From the NCBI GenBank assembly GCA_949126835.1, contig OX421497.1, forward strand, positions 18,534,409 to 18,598,408: 64,000 nucleotides of DNA, written 5' to 3'. Below the pieces are notes generated by a model, which made no database searches, had not been told where the DNA came from, and was given only the letters and a program-made list of their open reading frames with translations. A program made the position numbers and the translations under genes. Source of the stretch: Anisus vortex (lineage: Eukaryota; Mollusca; Gastropoda; Planorbidae). Shown one piece after another: positions 24,375-38,869 of the stretch (its first letter is position 1; every line of letters begins with the position of its first letter).

Positions 24375-27171
24375 AAACATCTTTCTTAAGCTTAATTTAA
24401 GACTCATTATTTAGAAAAATTCAATCAATTAAACTATTAATTTAGAATGCTAAGAGATATCAAATAATAATTAAATTTTAGAAAAGATATTTCAGTTAAA
24501 CATAAACAGCCTTAAGATCTACCCTAATAGCTAATAAAATAACCATAGAATAAACAAAACCTCATTTGTAAAATTTGTGAATATGATATATAACAACGCT
24601 AATGGTAGGAAAATGCTAGATAGTTTTATATTTACAAAATAGGGTCAAGTCCACACAAAGAGAGGGGCCCCAAAAAAAAAAAACACTTGTGCTAGACAAT
24701 AATAAAGTAAAAGAAGGTAAATTGCTTTTTCTTAACTTTAAAAAAAAAATAGTTTTGATTATGGCTCAATTAAAGATAATTAGTCTATGTATTCAATGTT
24801 TTCATTTTTATGTGTTAATAATTATTTAGTTTTTATTTCAGGGGTACCAGTCTCTATCTCGAGAGGGACAGTAAGAAAAGACCTACAGAATGACGTGTAT
24901 GTATTGGCGTTGTCGTGTTCGCTAATGGAAATTTGACATGCATGTATTTACACTCTTTTAGACATTTTGTTAGTTTCAGAAAACAGTTTGAGGTCAAGTT
25001 ATACAACAGATGAAAGCAAAGTTAAAAAAGGAATTAGTTAGAGCCCTTGCAACAACTCAAGAAGATTTTGTGAAAAAGGTAAATTGCTTTTTTTGACTTA
25101 TCTTAAATAGTTTTAAATAAGGCTTAATAAAAGTTAATAATGTATTCAATGTTTTCATTATTATGTGTTTCATTTTTTTAGCTTTAATTTCAGGCTTAAG
25201 GGGTACCAGTCACTATCTCGAGAGGGACAGGAAGAAAAGACCTACAGAATGACGTGTATGTTGTGGCGTTTTCGTCTTTGCTAATGGAAATTTGACATGC
25301 ATGTATTAACACTCTTTTAGACATTTTATTAGTTTCAGAAAACAGTTTGAGGTCAAGTTCTACAACAGATAAAAGCAAAGTTAAAAAAGGAAGGAGTTAG
25401 GGACCTTCCAACAACTCGAGAAAAATTTGTGAAAAAGGTAAATTGCTTATTCTTAACTTGTCTTAAATAGTTTTAATTAAGGCTTAATTAAAGTTAATAA
25501 TGTATTCAATGTTTTCATTATTAAGCTTATGTGTTTCAATTTTTAAGCTTTAATTTCAGGCTTAAGGGGTACCAGTCACCATCTCGAGAGGGACAGGAAG
25601 AAAAGACCTACAGAATGACGTGTATGTTGTGGCATTTTCGTCTTTGCTAATGGAAATTTGACATGCATGTATTAACACTCTTTTAGACATTTTTTTAGTT
25701 TCAGAAAACTGTTTGAGGTTAATTTCTACAACAGATGAGAGCAAAGTTAAAAAAGGAAGGAGTTAGTGCCCTTGCAACAACTCGAGAAGAATTTGTGAAA
25801 AAGGTAAATTCCTTTTTCTTAACTTATTTCAAAAAGTTTTAATTAAAGCTTAACAAAAGGTAATTATGTATTCAATGTTTGCATTATTCTGTGTTTTATT
25901 TTTTTAGCTTTAATTTCAAGCTTAAGGGGTACCAGTCACTATCTCGAGAGGGACAGGAAGAAAAGACCTACAGAATGACGTGTATGTTGTGGCGTTTTCG
26001 TCTTTGCTAATGGAAATTCGGCATGCATGTATTAACATTCTTTTAGACATTTTTTTAGTTTCAGAAAATAGTTAAAGGTTAAGTTCTACAACAGATGAAA
26101 GTGAAGTTAAAAAAGGAAGGAGTTAGGGCCCTTCCAACAACTCGAGAAGAATTTGTGAAAAAGGTAAATTGCTTTTTCTAAACTTATCTTAAATAGTTTT
26201 AAATAAGGCTTAATAAAAGTTAATAATGTATTCAATGTTTTCATTATTAAGCTTATGTGTTTCAATTTTTTAGCTTTAATTTCAGGCTTAAGCCGTACCA
26301 GTCACTATCTCGAGAGGGACAGGAAGAAAAGACTTACAGAATGATGTGTATGTTGTGGCGTTTTCGTCTTTGCTAATGGAAATTTGACATGCATGTATTA
26401 ACACTCTTTTAGAGATTTTATTAGTTTCAGAAAACAGTTTGAGGTCAAGTTCTACAACAGATGAAAGCAAAGTTAAAAAAGGAAGGAGTTAGGGCCCTTG
26501 CAACAACTCGAGAAGAATTTGTGAAAAAGGTAAATTGCTTATTCTTAACTTGTCTTAAATAGTTTTAATTAAGGCTTAATTAAAGTTAATAATGTATTCA
26601 ATGTTTTCATTATTATGTGTTTCTATTTCAGGCTTAAGGGGTACCAGTCACCATCTCGAGAGGGACAGAAAGAAAAGACCTACAGAATGACGTGTATTTT
26701 GTAGCTTTTTTGTGTTTACTAATGGAAATTCGGCATGCATGTATTAACATTCTTTTAGACATTTTTTTAGTTTCAGAAAATAGTTAAAGGTTAAGTTCTA
26801 CAACAGATGAAAGCAAAGTTAAAAAAGGAAGGAGTTAGGGCCCTTGCAACAACTCGAGAAGAATTTGTGAAAAAGGTAAATTGCTTTTTCTAAACTTATC
26901 TTAAATAGTTTTAAATAAGGCTTAATAAAAGTTAATAATGTATTCAATGTTTTCATTATTATGTGTTTCATTTTTTTAGCTTTAATTTCAGGCTTAAGGG
27001 GTACCAGTCACTATCTCGAGAGGGACAGGAAGAAAAGACCTACAGAATGACATGTATGTTGTGGCGTTTTCGTCTTTGCTAATGGAAATTTGACATGCAT
27101 GTATTAACACTCTTTTAGACATTTTATTAGTTTCAGAAAACAGTTTGAGGTCAAGTTCTACAACAGATGAA

Positions 27172-29240
27172 AGCAAAGTTAAAAAAGGAAGGAGTTAGGG
27201 ACCTTCCAACAACTCGAGAAGAATTTGTGAAAAAGGTAAATTGCTTATTCTTAACTTGTCTTAAATAGTTTTAATTAAGTCTTAATTAAAGTTAATAATG
27301 TATTCAATGTTTTCATTATTAAGCTTATGTGTTTCAATTTTTTAGCTTTAATTTCAGGCTTAAGGGGTACCAGTCACCATCTCGAGAGGGACAAGAAAAA
27401 AGACCTACAGAATGACGTGTATGTTGTGGCGTTTTCGTCTTTGCTAATGGAAATTTGACATGCATGTATTAACACTCTTTTAGACATTTTATTAGTTTCA
27501 GAAAACAGTTTGAGGTTAATTTCTACAACAGATGAGAGCAAAGTTAAAAAAGGAAGGAGTTAGTGCCCTTGCAACAACTCGAGAAGAATTTGTGAAAAAG
27601 GTAAATTGCTTTTTCTTAACTTATTTCAAAAAGTTTTAATTAAAGCTTAACAAAAGGTAATTATGTATTCAATGTTTTCATTATTCTGTGTTACTATTTT
27701 TTTAGCGTTTATTTTAGGTTTAAGGGGTACCAGTCACCATCTTTAGAGGGACAGTAAGAAAAGACCTACAGAATGACGTGTATTTTGTAGCGTTTTTGTG
27801 TTCACTAATGGAAATTTGGCATGCATGTATTAACACTCTTTTAGACATTTTTTTAGTTTCAGAAAATAGGTTAAGGTCAAGTTCTACAACAGATGAAAGC
27901 AAAGTTAAAAAAGGAAGGAGTTAGGGCCCTTGCAACAACTCGAGAAGAATTTGTGAAAAAGGTAAATTGCTTTTTCTAAACTTATCTTAAATAGTTTTAA
28001 ATAAGGCTTAATAAAAGTTAATAATGTATTCAATGTTTTCATTATTATGTGTTTTAGTTTTTTAGCTTTAATTTCAAGCTTAAGGGGTACCAGTCACCAT
28101 CTTGAGAGGGACAGTAAGAAAAGACCTACAGAATGACGTGTATGTTGTGGCATTTTCGTCTTTGCTAATGGAAATTTGACATGCATGTATTAACACTCTT
28201 TTAGACATTTTTTTAGTTTCAGAAAACTGTTTAAGGTTAATTTCTACAACAGATGAGAGCAAAGTTAAAAAAGGAAGGAGTTAGTGCCCTTGCAACAACT
28301 CGAGAAGAATTTGTGAAAAAGGTAAATTGCTTTTTCTTAACTTATCTTAAATAGTTTTAAATAAGGCTTAATAAAAGTTAATAATGTATTCAATGTTTTC
28401 ATTATTATGTGTTTCATTTTTTTAGCTTTAATTTCAGGCTTAAGGGGTACCAGTTACTATCTCGAGAGGGACAGGAAGAAAAGACCTACAGAATGACATG
28501 TATGTTGTGGAGTTTTCGTCTTTGCTAATGGAAATTTGACATGCATGTATTAACACTCTTTTAGACATTTTATTAGTTTCAGAAAACAGTTTGAGGTCAA
28601 GTTCTACAACAGATGAAAGCAAAGTTAAAAAAGGAAGGAGTTAGGGCCCTTCCAACAACTCGAGAAGAATTTGTGAAAAAGGTAAATTGCTTATTCTTAA
28701 CTTGTCTTAAATAGTTTTAATTAAGGCTTAATTTAAGTTAATAATGTATTCAATGTTTTCATTATTATGTGTTTCTATTTCAGGCTTAAGGGGTACCAGT
28801 CACCATCTCGAGAGGGACAGAAAGAAAAGACCTACAGAATGACGTGTATTTTGTAGCTTTTTTGTGTTTACTAATGGAAATTTGACATGCATGTATTAAC
28901 ACTCTTTTAGACATTTTTTTAGTTTCAGAAAATAGTTTAAGGTCAAGTTCTACAACAGATGAAAGCAAAGTTAAAAAAGGAAGGAGTTAGGGCCCTTGCA
29001 ACAACTCGAGAAGAATTTGTGAAAAAGGTAAATTGCTTTTTCTGAACTTATCTTAAATAGTTTTAAATAAGGCTTAATAAAAGTTAATAATGTATTCAAT
29101 GTTTTCATTATTATGTGTTTCAATTTTTTAGCTTTAATTTCAGGCTTAAGGGGTACCAGTCACCATCTCGAGAGGGACAGAAAGAAAAGACCTACAGAAT
29201 GACGTGTATTTTGTAGCTTTTTTGTGTTTACTAATGGAAA
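27172..29240 (+). repeat. Higher-order duplication in the array, 2,950-bp offset, copy 1
   Basis: Variant units follow in the same order as at 30,122-32,190. The similarity starts immediately right of the non-LTR insertion boundary in copy 2 and fades near 29,240. Confidence 0.8.
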
Positions 29241-29689
29241 TTCGGCATGCATGTATTAACATTCTTTTAGACATTTGTTTAGTTTCAGAAAATAGTTAAA
29301 GGTTAAGTTCTACAACAGATGAAAGTGAAGTTAAAAAAGGAAGGAGTTAGGGCCCTTGCAACAACTCGAGAAGAATTTGTGAAAAAGGTAAATTGCTTTT
29401 TCTGAACTTATCTTAAATAGTTTTAAATAAGGCTTAATTAAAGTTAATAATGTATTCAATGTTTTCATTATTATGTCTTTCATTTTTTTAGCTTTAATTT
29501 CAGGCTTAAGGGGTACCGGTCACTATCTCGAGAGGGACAGGAAGAAAAGACCTACAGAATGACGTGTATGTTGTGGCGTTTTCGTCTTTGCTAATGGAAA
29601 TTTGACATGCATGTATTAACACTCTTTTAGACATTTTATTAGTTTCAGAAAACAGTTTGAGGTCAAGTTCTACAACAGATAAGATAAGA

Positions 29690-30121
29690 TAAAGATAAGA
29701 TAAGATTGCTTTATTGATCCAAATGAATGGAAAATTGACTTAATTACATAAATTCCGTTTTTCAGCATACCTAAAACATTAAAGAACCATTTGTACTCAA
29801 ACACAATAGACATTCACGCACACTATCATACCATTTATCATACAAGAAAAAAGTAGGCCTATTATTTAGGAGTCAGCTATTGAGCCATCGTATTTCCTGG
29901 CTGAAAGGTGATTCTTTTGAAAGAGTCTTACTGACAGTGGAACAAAAGAGTTCTTAAATCTCTCTGTTCTTGCCCTTATAGAAAGAAGCCGACCACTTCG
30001 ACTAGATTATATGTAGCTATCATGAAGCGGGTGTGCATGATCTTGGAGGATTTTATCAATCATAGACAGGCACCTTGAACTGAAAATATCCGCAAGAGAT
30101 GGTAATTCTGTCTGTGTAGTA
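29690..30121 (-). mobile_element. Non-LTR retrotransposon 3' fragment inserted in the array
   Basis: The insertion interrupts exon-like segment B of one unit between ACAACAGAT and GCAAAGTT. On the minus strand an open stretch reads RSGRLLSIRARTERFKNS then FVPLSVRLFQKN to a stop, the typical C-terminus of CR1/L2/Rex1-like LINE proteins. Upstream are HAHPLHDSYI-type residues broken by a stop. The minus-strand end is GGATCAATAAAGCAATC followed by TTATC repeats, a known style of LINE 3' end. No clear target-site duplication is seen, and a few target bases seem lost. Confidence 0.8.
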
Positions 30122-32190
30122 CGCAAAGTTAAAAAAGGAAGGAGTTAGGGACCTTCCAACAACTCGAGAAGAATTTGTGAAAAAGGTAAATTGCTTATTC
30201 TTAACTTGTCTTAAATAGTTTTAATTAAGGCTTAATTAAAGTTAATAATGTATTCAATGTTTTCATTATTAAGCTTATGTGTTTCAATTTTTTAGCTTTA
30301 ATTTCAGGCTTAAGGGGTACCAGTCACCATCTCGAGAGGGACAGGAAAAAAGACCTACAGAATGACGTGTATGTTGTGGCGTTTTCGTCTTTGCTAATGG
30401 AAATTTGACATGCATGTATTAACACTCTTTTAGACATTTTTTTAGTTTCAGAAAACTGTTTGAGGTTAATTTCTACAACAGATGAGAGCAAAGTTAAAAA
30501 AGGAAGGAGTTAGTGCCCTTGCAACAACTCGAGAAGAATTTGTGAAAAAGGTAAATTGCTTTTTCTTAACTTATTTCAAAAAGTTTTAATTAAAGCTTAA
30601 CAAAAGGTAATTATGTATTCAATGTTTTCATTATTATGTGTTTCTATATTTTTAGCTTTAATTTCAGGCTTAAGGGGTACTAGTCACTATCTTTAGAGGG
30701 ACAGTAAGAAAAGACCTACAGAATGACGTGTATTTTGTAGCGTTTTTGTGTTCACTAATGGAAATTTGGCATGCATGTATTAACACTCTTTTAGACATTT
30801 TTTTAGTTTCAGAAAATAGGTTAAGGTCAAGTTCTACAACAGATGAAAGCAAAGTTAAAAAAGGAAGGAGTTAGGGCCCTTGCAACAACTCGAGAAGAAT
30901 TTGTGAAAAAGGTAAATTGCTTTTTCTAAACTTATCTTAAATAGTTTTAAATAAGGCTTAATAAAAGTTAATAATGTATTCAATGTTTTCATTATTATGT
31001 GTTTTAGTTTTTTAGCTTTAATTTCAAGCTTAAGGGGTACCAGTCACCATCTTGAGAGGGACAGTAAGAAAAGACCTACAGAATGACGTGTATGTTGTGG
31101 CATTTTCGTCTTTGCTAATGGAAATTTGACATGCATGTATTAACACTCTTTTAGACATTTTTTTAGTTTCAGAAAACTGTTTGAGGTTAATTTCTACAAC
31201 AGATGAGAGCAAAGTTAAAAAAGGAAGGAGTTAGTGCCCTTGCAACAACTCGAGAAGAATTTGTGAAAAAGGTAAATTGCTTTTTCTTAACTTATCTTAA
31301 ATAGTTTTAAATAAGGCTTAATAAAAGTTAATAATGTATTCAATGTTTTCATTATTATGTGTTTCATTTTTTTAGCTTTAATTTCAGGCTTAAGGGGTAC
31401 CAGTTACTATCTCGAGAGGGACAGGAAGAAAAGACCTACAGAATGACATGTATGTTGTGGAGTTTTCGTCTTTGCTAATGGAAATTTGACATGCATGTAT
31501 TAACACTCTTTTAGACATTTTATTAGTTTCAGAAAACAGTTTGAGGTCAAGTTCTACAACAGATGAAAGCAAAGTTAAAAAAGGAAGGAGTTAGGGCCCT
31601 TCCAACAACTCGAGAAGAATTTGTGAAAAAGGTAAATTGCTTATTCTTAACTTGTCTTAAATAGTTTTAATTAAGGCTTAATTTAAGTTAATAATGTATT
31701 CAATGTTTTCATTATTATGTGTTTCTATTTCAGGCTTAAGGGGTACCAGTCACCATCTCGAGAGGGACAGAAAGAAAAGACCTACAGAATGACGTGTATT
31801 TTGTAGCTTTTTTGTGTTTACTAATGGAAATTTGACATGCATGTATTAACACTCTTTTAGACATTTTTTTAGTTTCAGAAAATAGTTTAAGGTCAAGTTC
31901 TACAACAGATGAAAGCAAAGTTAAAAAAGGAAGGAGTTAGGGCCCTTGCAACAACTCCAGAAGAATTTGTGAAAAAGGTAAATTGCTTTTTCTGAACTTA
32001 TCTTAAATAGTTTTAAATAAGGCTTAATAAAAGTTAATAATGTATTCAATGTTTTCATTATTATGTGTTTCAATTTTTTAGCTTTAATTTCAGGCTTAAG
32101 GGGTACCAGTCACCATCTCGAGAGGGACAGAAAGAAAAGACCTACAGAATGACGTGTATTTTGTAGCTTTTTTGTGTTTACTAATGGAAA
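30122..32190 (+). repeat. Higher-order duplication in the array, 2,950-bp offset, copy 2
   Basis: Partner of 27,172-29,240 with very few differences. The non-LTR fragment sits exactly at its left edge and is absent from copy 1's left edge, so the insertion lies at a duplication boundary. Confidence 0.8.
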
Positions 32191-35100
32191 TTTGGCATGC
32201 ATGTATTAACACTCTTTTAGACATTTTTTTAGTTTCAGAAAATAGGTTAAGGTCAAGTTCTACAACAGATGAAAGCAAAGTTAAAAAAGGAAGGAGTTAG
32301 GGCCCTTGCAACAACTCGAGAAGAATTTGTGAAAAAGGTAAATTGCTTTTTCTAAACTTATCTTAAATAGTTTTAAATAAGGCTTAATAAAAGTTAATAA
32401 TGTATTCAATGTTTTCATTATTATGTGTTTTATTTTTTTAGCTTTAATTTCAAGCTTAAGGGGTACCAGTCACTATCTCGAGAGGGACAGGAAGAAAAGA
32501 CCTACAGAATGACATGTATGTTGTGGAGTTTTCGTGTTCGCTAATGGAAATTTGACATGCATGTATTAACACTCTTTTAGACATTTTATTAGTTTCAGAA
32601 AACAGTTTGAGGTCAAGTTCTACAACAGATGAAAGCAAAGTTAAAAAAGGAAGGAGTTAGGGCCCTTGCAACAACTCGAGAAGAATTTGTGAAAAAGGTA
32701 AATTGCTTATTCTTAACTTGTCTTAAATAGTTTTAATTAAGGCTTAATTAAAGTTAATAATGTATTCAATGTTTTCATTATTATGTGTTTCTATTTCAGG
32801 CTTAAGGGGTACCAGTCACCATCTTGAGAGGGACAGAAAGAAAAGACCTACAGAATGACGTGTATTTTGTAGCTTTTTTGTGTTTACTAATGGAAATTCG
32901 GCATGCATGTATTAACATTCTTTTAGACATTTTTTTAGTTTCAGAAAATAGTTAAAGGTTAAGTTCTACAGCAGATGAAAGTGAACTTAAAAAAGGAAGG
33001 AGTTAGGGCTCTTGCAACAACTCGAGAAGAATTTGTGAAAAAGGTAAATTGCGTTTTCTAAACTTATCTTAAATAGTTTTAAATAAGGCTTAATAAAAGT
33101 TAATAATGTATTCAATGTTTTCATTATTATGTGTTTCATTTTTTTAGCTTTAATTTCAGGCTTAAGGGGTACCAGTCACTATCTCGAGAGGGACAGGAAG
33201 AAAAGACCTACAGAATGACGTGTATGTTGTGGCGTTTTCGTCTTTGCTAATGGAAATTTGACATGCATGTATTAACACTCTTTTAGACATTTTATTAGTT
33301 TCAGAAAACAGTTTGAGGTCAAGTTCTACAACAGATGAAAGCAAAGTTAAAAAAGGAAGGAGTTAGGGACCTTCCAACAACTCGAGAAGAATTTGTGAAA
33401 AAGGTAAATTGCTTATTCTTAACTTGTCTTAAATAGTTTTAATTAAGGCTTAATTTAAGTTAATAATGTATTCAATGTTTTCATTATTATGTGTTTCTAT
33501 TTCAGGCTTAAGGGGTACCAGTCACCATCTCGAGAGGGACAGAAAGAAAAGACCTACAGAATGACGTGTATTTTGTAGCTTTTTTGTGTTTACTAATGGA
33601 AATTTGACATGCATGTATTAACACTCTTTTAGACATTTTTTTAGTTTCAGAAAATAGTTTAAGGTCAAGTTCTACAACAGATGAAAGCAAAGTTAAAAAA
33701 GGAAGGAGTTAGGGCCCTTGCAACAACTCGAGAAGAATTTGTGAAAAAGGTAAATTGCTTTTTCTAAACTTATCTTAAATAGTTTTAAATAAGGCTTAAT
33801 AAAAGTTAATAATGTATTCAATATTTTCATTATTAAGCTTATGTGTTTCAATTTTTTAGCTTTAATTTCAGGCTTAAGGGGTACCAGTCACCATCTCGAG
33901 AGGAACAGGAAGAAAAGACCTACAGAATGACGTGTATGTTGTGGCGTTTTCGTCTTTGCTAATGGAAATTTGACATGCATGTATTAACACTCTTTTAGAC
34001 ATTTTTTTAGTTTCAGAAAACTGTTTGAGGTTAATTTCTACAACAGATGAGAGCAAAGTTAAAAAAGGAAGGAGTTAGGGCCCTTGCAACAACTCGAGAA
34101 GAATTTGTGAAAAAGGTAAATTGCTTTTTCTGAACTTATCTTAAATAGTTTTAAATAAGGCTTAATAAAAGTTAATAATGTATTCAATGTTTTCATTATT
34201 ATGTGTTTCATTTTTTTAGCTTTAATTTCAGGCTTAAGGGGTACCAGTCACTATCTCGAGAGGGACAGGAAGAAAAGACCTACAGAATGACGTGTATGTT
34301 GTGGCGTTTTCGTCTTTGCTAATGGAAATTTGACATGCATGTATTAACACTCTTTTAGACATTTTATTAGTTTCAGAAAACAGTTTGAGGTCAAGTTCTA
34401 CAACAGATAAAAGCAAAGTTAAAAAAGGAAGGAGTTAGGGACCTTCCAACAACTCGAGAAGAATTTGTGAAAAAGGTAAATTGCTTATTCTTAACTTGTC
34501 TTAAATAGTTTTAATTAAGGCTTAATTTAAGTTAATAATGTATTCAATGTTTTCATTATTATGTGTTTCTATTTCAGGCTTAAGGGGTACCAGTCACCAT
34601 CTCGAGAGGGACAGAAAGAAAAGACCTACAGAATGACGTGTATTTTGTAGCTTTTTTGTGTTTACTAATGGAAATTTGACATGCATGTATTAACACTCTT
34701 TTAGACATTTTTTTAGTTTCAGAAAATAGTTTAAGGTCAAGTTCTACAACAGATGAAAGCAAAGTTAAAAAAGGAAGGAGTTAGGGCCCTTGCAACAACT
34801 CGAGAAGAATTTGTGAAAAAGGTAAATTGCTTTTTCTAAACTTATCTTAAATAGTTTTAAATAAGGCTTAATAAAAGTTAATAATGTATTCAATGTTTTC
34901 ATTATTATGTGTTTTATTTTTTTAGCTTTAATTTTAAGCTTAAGGGGTACCAGTCACTATCTCGAGAGGGACAGGAAGAAAAGACCTACAGAATGACGTG
35001 TATGTTGTGGCGTTTTCGTCTTTGCTAATGGAAATTTGACATGCATGTATTAACACTCTTTTAGACATTTTTTTAGTTTTAGAAAATAGTTTAAGGTCAA

Positions 35101-35299
35101 GTTCTACAACAGATGAAAGCAAAGTTAAAAAAGGAAGGAGTTAGGGCCCTTGCAACAACTCGAGAAGAATTTGTGAAAAAGGTAAATTGCTTTTTCTGAA
35201 CTTATCTTAAATAGTTTTAAATAAGGCTTAATAAAAGTTAATAATGTATTCAATGTTTTCATTATTATGTGTTTCAATTTTTTAGCTTTAATTTCAGGC

Positions 35300-37590
35300 T
35301 TAAGGGGTACCAGTCACTATCTCGAGAGGGACAGGAAGAAAAGACCTACAGAATGACGTGTATGTTGTGGCGTTTTCGTCTTTGCTAATGGAAATTTGAC
35401 ATGCATGTATTAACACTCTTTTAGACATTTTATTAGTTTCAGAAAACAGTTTGAGGTCAAGTTCTACAACAGATGAAAGCAAAGTTAAAAAAGGAAGGAG
35501 TTAGGGACCTTCCAACAACTCGAGAAGAATTTGTGAAAAAGGTAAATTGCTTATTCTTAACTTGTCTTAAATAGTTTTAATAAAGGCTTAATTGAAGTTA
35601 ATAATGTATTCAATGTTTTCATTATTAAGCTTTTGTGTTTCAATTTTTTAGCTTTAATTTCAGGCTTAAGGGGTACCAGTCACCATCTCGAGAGGAACAG
35701 GAAGAAAAGACCTACAGAATGACGTGTATGTTGTGGCGTTTTCGTCTTTGCTAATGGAAATTTGACATGCATGTATTAACACTCTTTTAGACATTTTATT
35801 AGTTTCAGAAAACAGTTTGAGGTCAAGTTCTACAACAGATGAGAGCAAAGTTAAAAAAGGATGGAGTTAGGGACCTTCCAACAACTCGAGAAGAATTTGT
35901 AAAAAGGTAAATTGCTTATTCTTAACTTGTCTTAAATAGTTTTAATAAAGGCTTAATTAAAGTTAATAATGTATTCAATGTTTTCATTATTAAGCTTATG
36001 TGTTTCAATTTTTTAGCTTTAATTTCAGGCTTAAGGGGTACCAGTCACCATCTCGAGAGGGACAGGAAGAAAAGACCGACAGAATGACGTGTATGTTTAT
36101 GGCGTTTTCGTCTTTGCTAATGGAAATTTGACATGCATGTATTAACACTCTTTTAGACATTTTATTAGTTTCAGAAAACAGTTTGAGGTCAAGTTCTACA
36201 ACAGATGAAAGCAAAGTTAAAAAAGGAAGGAGTTAGGGACCTTCCAACAACTCGAGAAGAATTTGTGAAAAAGGTAAATTGCTTTTTCTAAACTTCTCTT
36301 AATAAGTTTTAAATAAGGCTTAATAAAAGCTAATAATGTATACAATGTTTTCATTATTATGTGTTTCAATTTTTTAGCTTTAATTTCAGGCTTAAGGGGT
36401 ACCAATCACTATCTCGAGAGGGACAGGAAGAAAAGACCTACAGAATGACGTGTATGTTGTGACGTTGTCGTGTTCGCTAATGGAAATTTGACATGCATGT
36501 ATTAACACTCTTTTAGACATTTTTTTAGTTTCAGAAAACTGTTTGAGGTCAAGTTCTACAACAGATAAAAGCAAAGTTAAAAAAGGAAGGAGTTAGTGCC
36601 CTTGCAACAACTCAAGAAGAATTTGTGTAAAAGGTAAATTGCTTTTTCTAAACTTATCTTAAATAGTTTTAATTAAGGCTTAATTAAAGTTAATAATGTA
36701 TTCAATGTTTTCATTGTTATGTGTTACTATTTTTTTAGCTTTAATTTCAGGCTTAAGCCGTACCAGTCACTATCTCGAGAGGGACAGGAAGAAAAGACTT
36801 ACAGAATGATGTGTATGTTGTGGCGTTTTCGTCTTTGCTAATGGAAATTTGACATGCATGTATTAACACTCTTTTAGACATTTTATTAGTTTCAGAAAAC
36901 AGTTTGAGGTCAAGTTCTACAACAGATGAAAGCAAAGTTAAAAAAGGAAGGAGTTAGGGCCCTTGCAACAACTCGAGAAGAATTTGTGAAAAAGGTAAAT
37001 TGCTTATTCTTAACTTGTCTTAAATAGTTTTAATTAAGGCTTAATTAAAGTTAATAATGTATTCAATGTTTTCATTATTATGTGTTTCTATTTCAGGCTT
37101 AAGGGGTACCAGTCACCATCTCGAGAGGGACAGAAAGAAAAGACCTACAGAATGACGTGTATTTTGTAGCTTTTTTGTGTTTACTAATGGAAATTCGGCA
37201 TGCATGTATTAACATTCTTTTAGACATTTTTTTAGTTTCAGAAAATAGTTAAAGGTTAAGTTCTACAGCAGATGAAAGTGAACTTAAAAAAGGAAGGAGT
37301 TAGGGCTCTTGCAACAACTCGAGAAGAATTTGTGAAAAAGGTAAATTGCTTTTTCTAAACTTATCATAAATAGTTTTAATTAAGGCTTAATAAAAGTTAA
37401 TAATGTATTCAATGTTTTCATTATTATGTGTTTCATTTTTTTAGCTTTAATTTCAGGCTTAAGGGGTACCAGTTACTATCTCGAGAGGGACAGGAAGAAA
37501 AGACCTACAGAATGACGTGTATGTTGTGGCGTTTTCGTCTTTGCTAATGGAAATTTGACATGCATGTATTAACACTCTTTTAGACATTTT
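35300..37590 (+). repeat. Higher-order duplication in the array, 3,570-bp offset, copy 1
   Basis: About six units match 38,870-41,160 in order, including rare variants: GACCGACAGAATG with GTATGTTTATGG near 36,076, AAGCCGTACCAG near 36,753 and TTTGTGTAAAAGG near 36,620. The units to the left match at 3,930 bp instead, so one 360-bp unit has been gained or lost between them. Confidence 0.85.
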
Positions 37591-38869
37591 ATTAGTTTCA
37601 GAAAACCGTTTGAGGTCAAGTTCTACAACAGATGAAAGCAAAGTTAAAAAAGGATGGAGTTAGGGACCTTCCAACAACTCGAGAAGAATTTGTAAAAAGG
37701 TAAATTGCTTATTCTTAACTTGTCTTAAATAGTTTTAATTAAGGCTTAATTAAAGTTAATAATGTATTCAATGTTTTCATTATTATGTGTTTCTATTTCA
37801 GGCTTAAGGGGTACCAGTCACCATCTCGAGAGGGACAGAAAGAAAAGACCTACAGAATGACGTGTATTTTGTAGCTTTTTTGTGTTTACTAATGGAAATT
37901 CGGCATGCATGTATTAACATTCTTTTAGACATTTTTTTAGTTTCAGAAAATAGTTAAAGGTTAAGTTCTACAGCAGATGAAAGTGAACTTAAAAAAGGAA
38001 GGAGTTAGGGCTCTTGCAACAACTCGAGAAGAATTTGTGAAAAAGGTAAATTGCTTTTTCTAAACTTATCTTAAATAGTTTTAAATAAGGCTTAATAAAA
38101 GTTAATAATGTATTCAATGTTTTCATTATTATGTGTTTCATTTTTTTAGCTTTAATTTCAAGCTTAAGGGGTACCAGTTACTATCTCGAGAGGGACAGGA
38201 AGAAAAGACCTACAGAATGACGTGTATGTTGTGGCGTTTTCGTCTTTGCTAATGGAAATTTGACATGCATGTATTAACACTCTTTTAGACATTTTATTAG
38301 TTTCAGAAAACAGTTTGAGGTCAAGTTCTACAACAGATGAAAGCAAAGTTAAAAAAGGAAGGAGTTAGGGACCTTCCAACAACTCGAGAAGAATTTGTGA
38401 AAAAGGTAAATTGCTTATTCTTAACTTGTCTTAAATAGTTTTAATTAAGGCTTAATTTAAGTTAATAATGTATTCAATGTTTTCATTATTATGTGTTTCT
38501 ATTTCAGGCTTAAGGGGTACCAGTCACCATCTCGAGAGGGACAGAAAGAAAAGACCTACAGAATGACGTGTATTTTGTAGCTTTTTTGTGTTTACTAATG
38601 GAAATTTGACATGCATGTATTAACACTCTTTTAGACATTTTTTTAGTTTCAGAAAATAGTTTAAGGTCAAGTTCTACAACAGATGAAAGCAAAGTTAAAA
38701 AAGGAAGGAGTTAGGGCCCTTGCAACAACTCGAGAAGAATTTGTGAAAAAGGTAAATTGCTTTTTCTAAACTTATCTTAAATAGTTTTAAATAAGGCTTA
38801 ATAAAAGTTAATAATGTATTCAATGTTTTCATTATTATGTGTTTTATTTTTTTAGCTTTAATTTTAAGC

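Larger units (their letters stand above)
20965..24640 (+). repeat. Segmental duplication copy R2
   Basis: Parallel to R0 from window base 1. It includes the 86-bp, 63-bp and 42-bp arrays in the same order and leads into the large 360-bp array. It differs by the SINE at 23,329-23,611, which R0 lacks. Confidence 0.85.
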
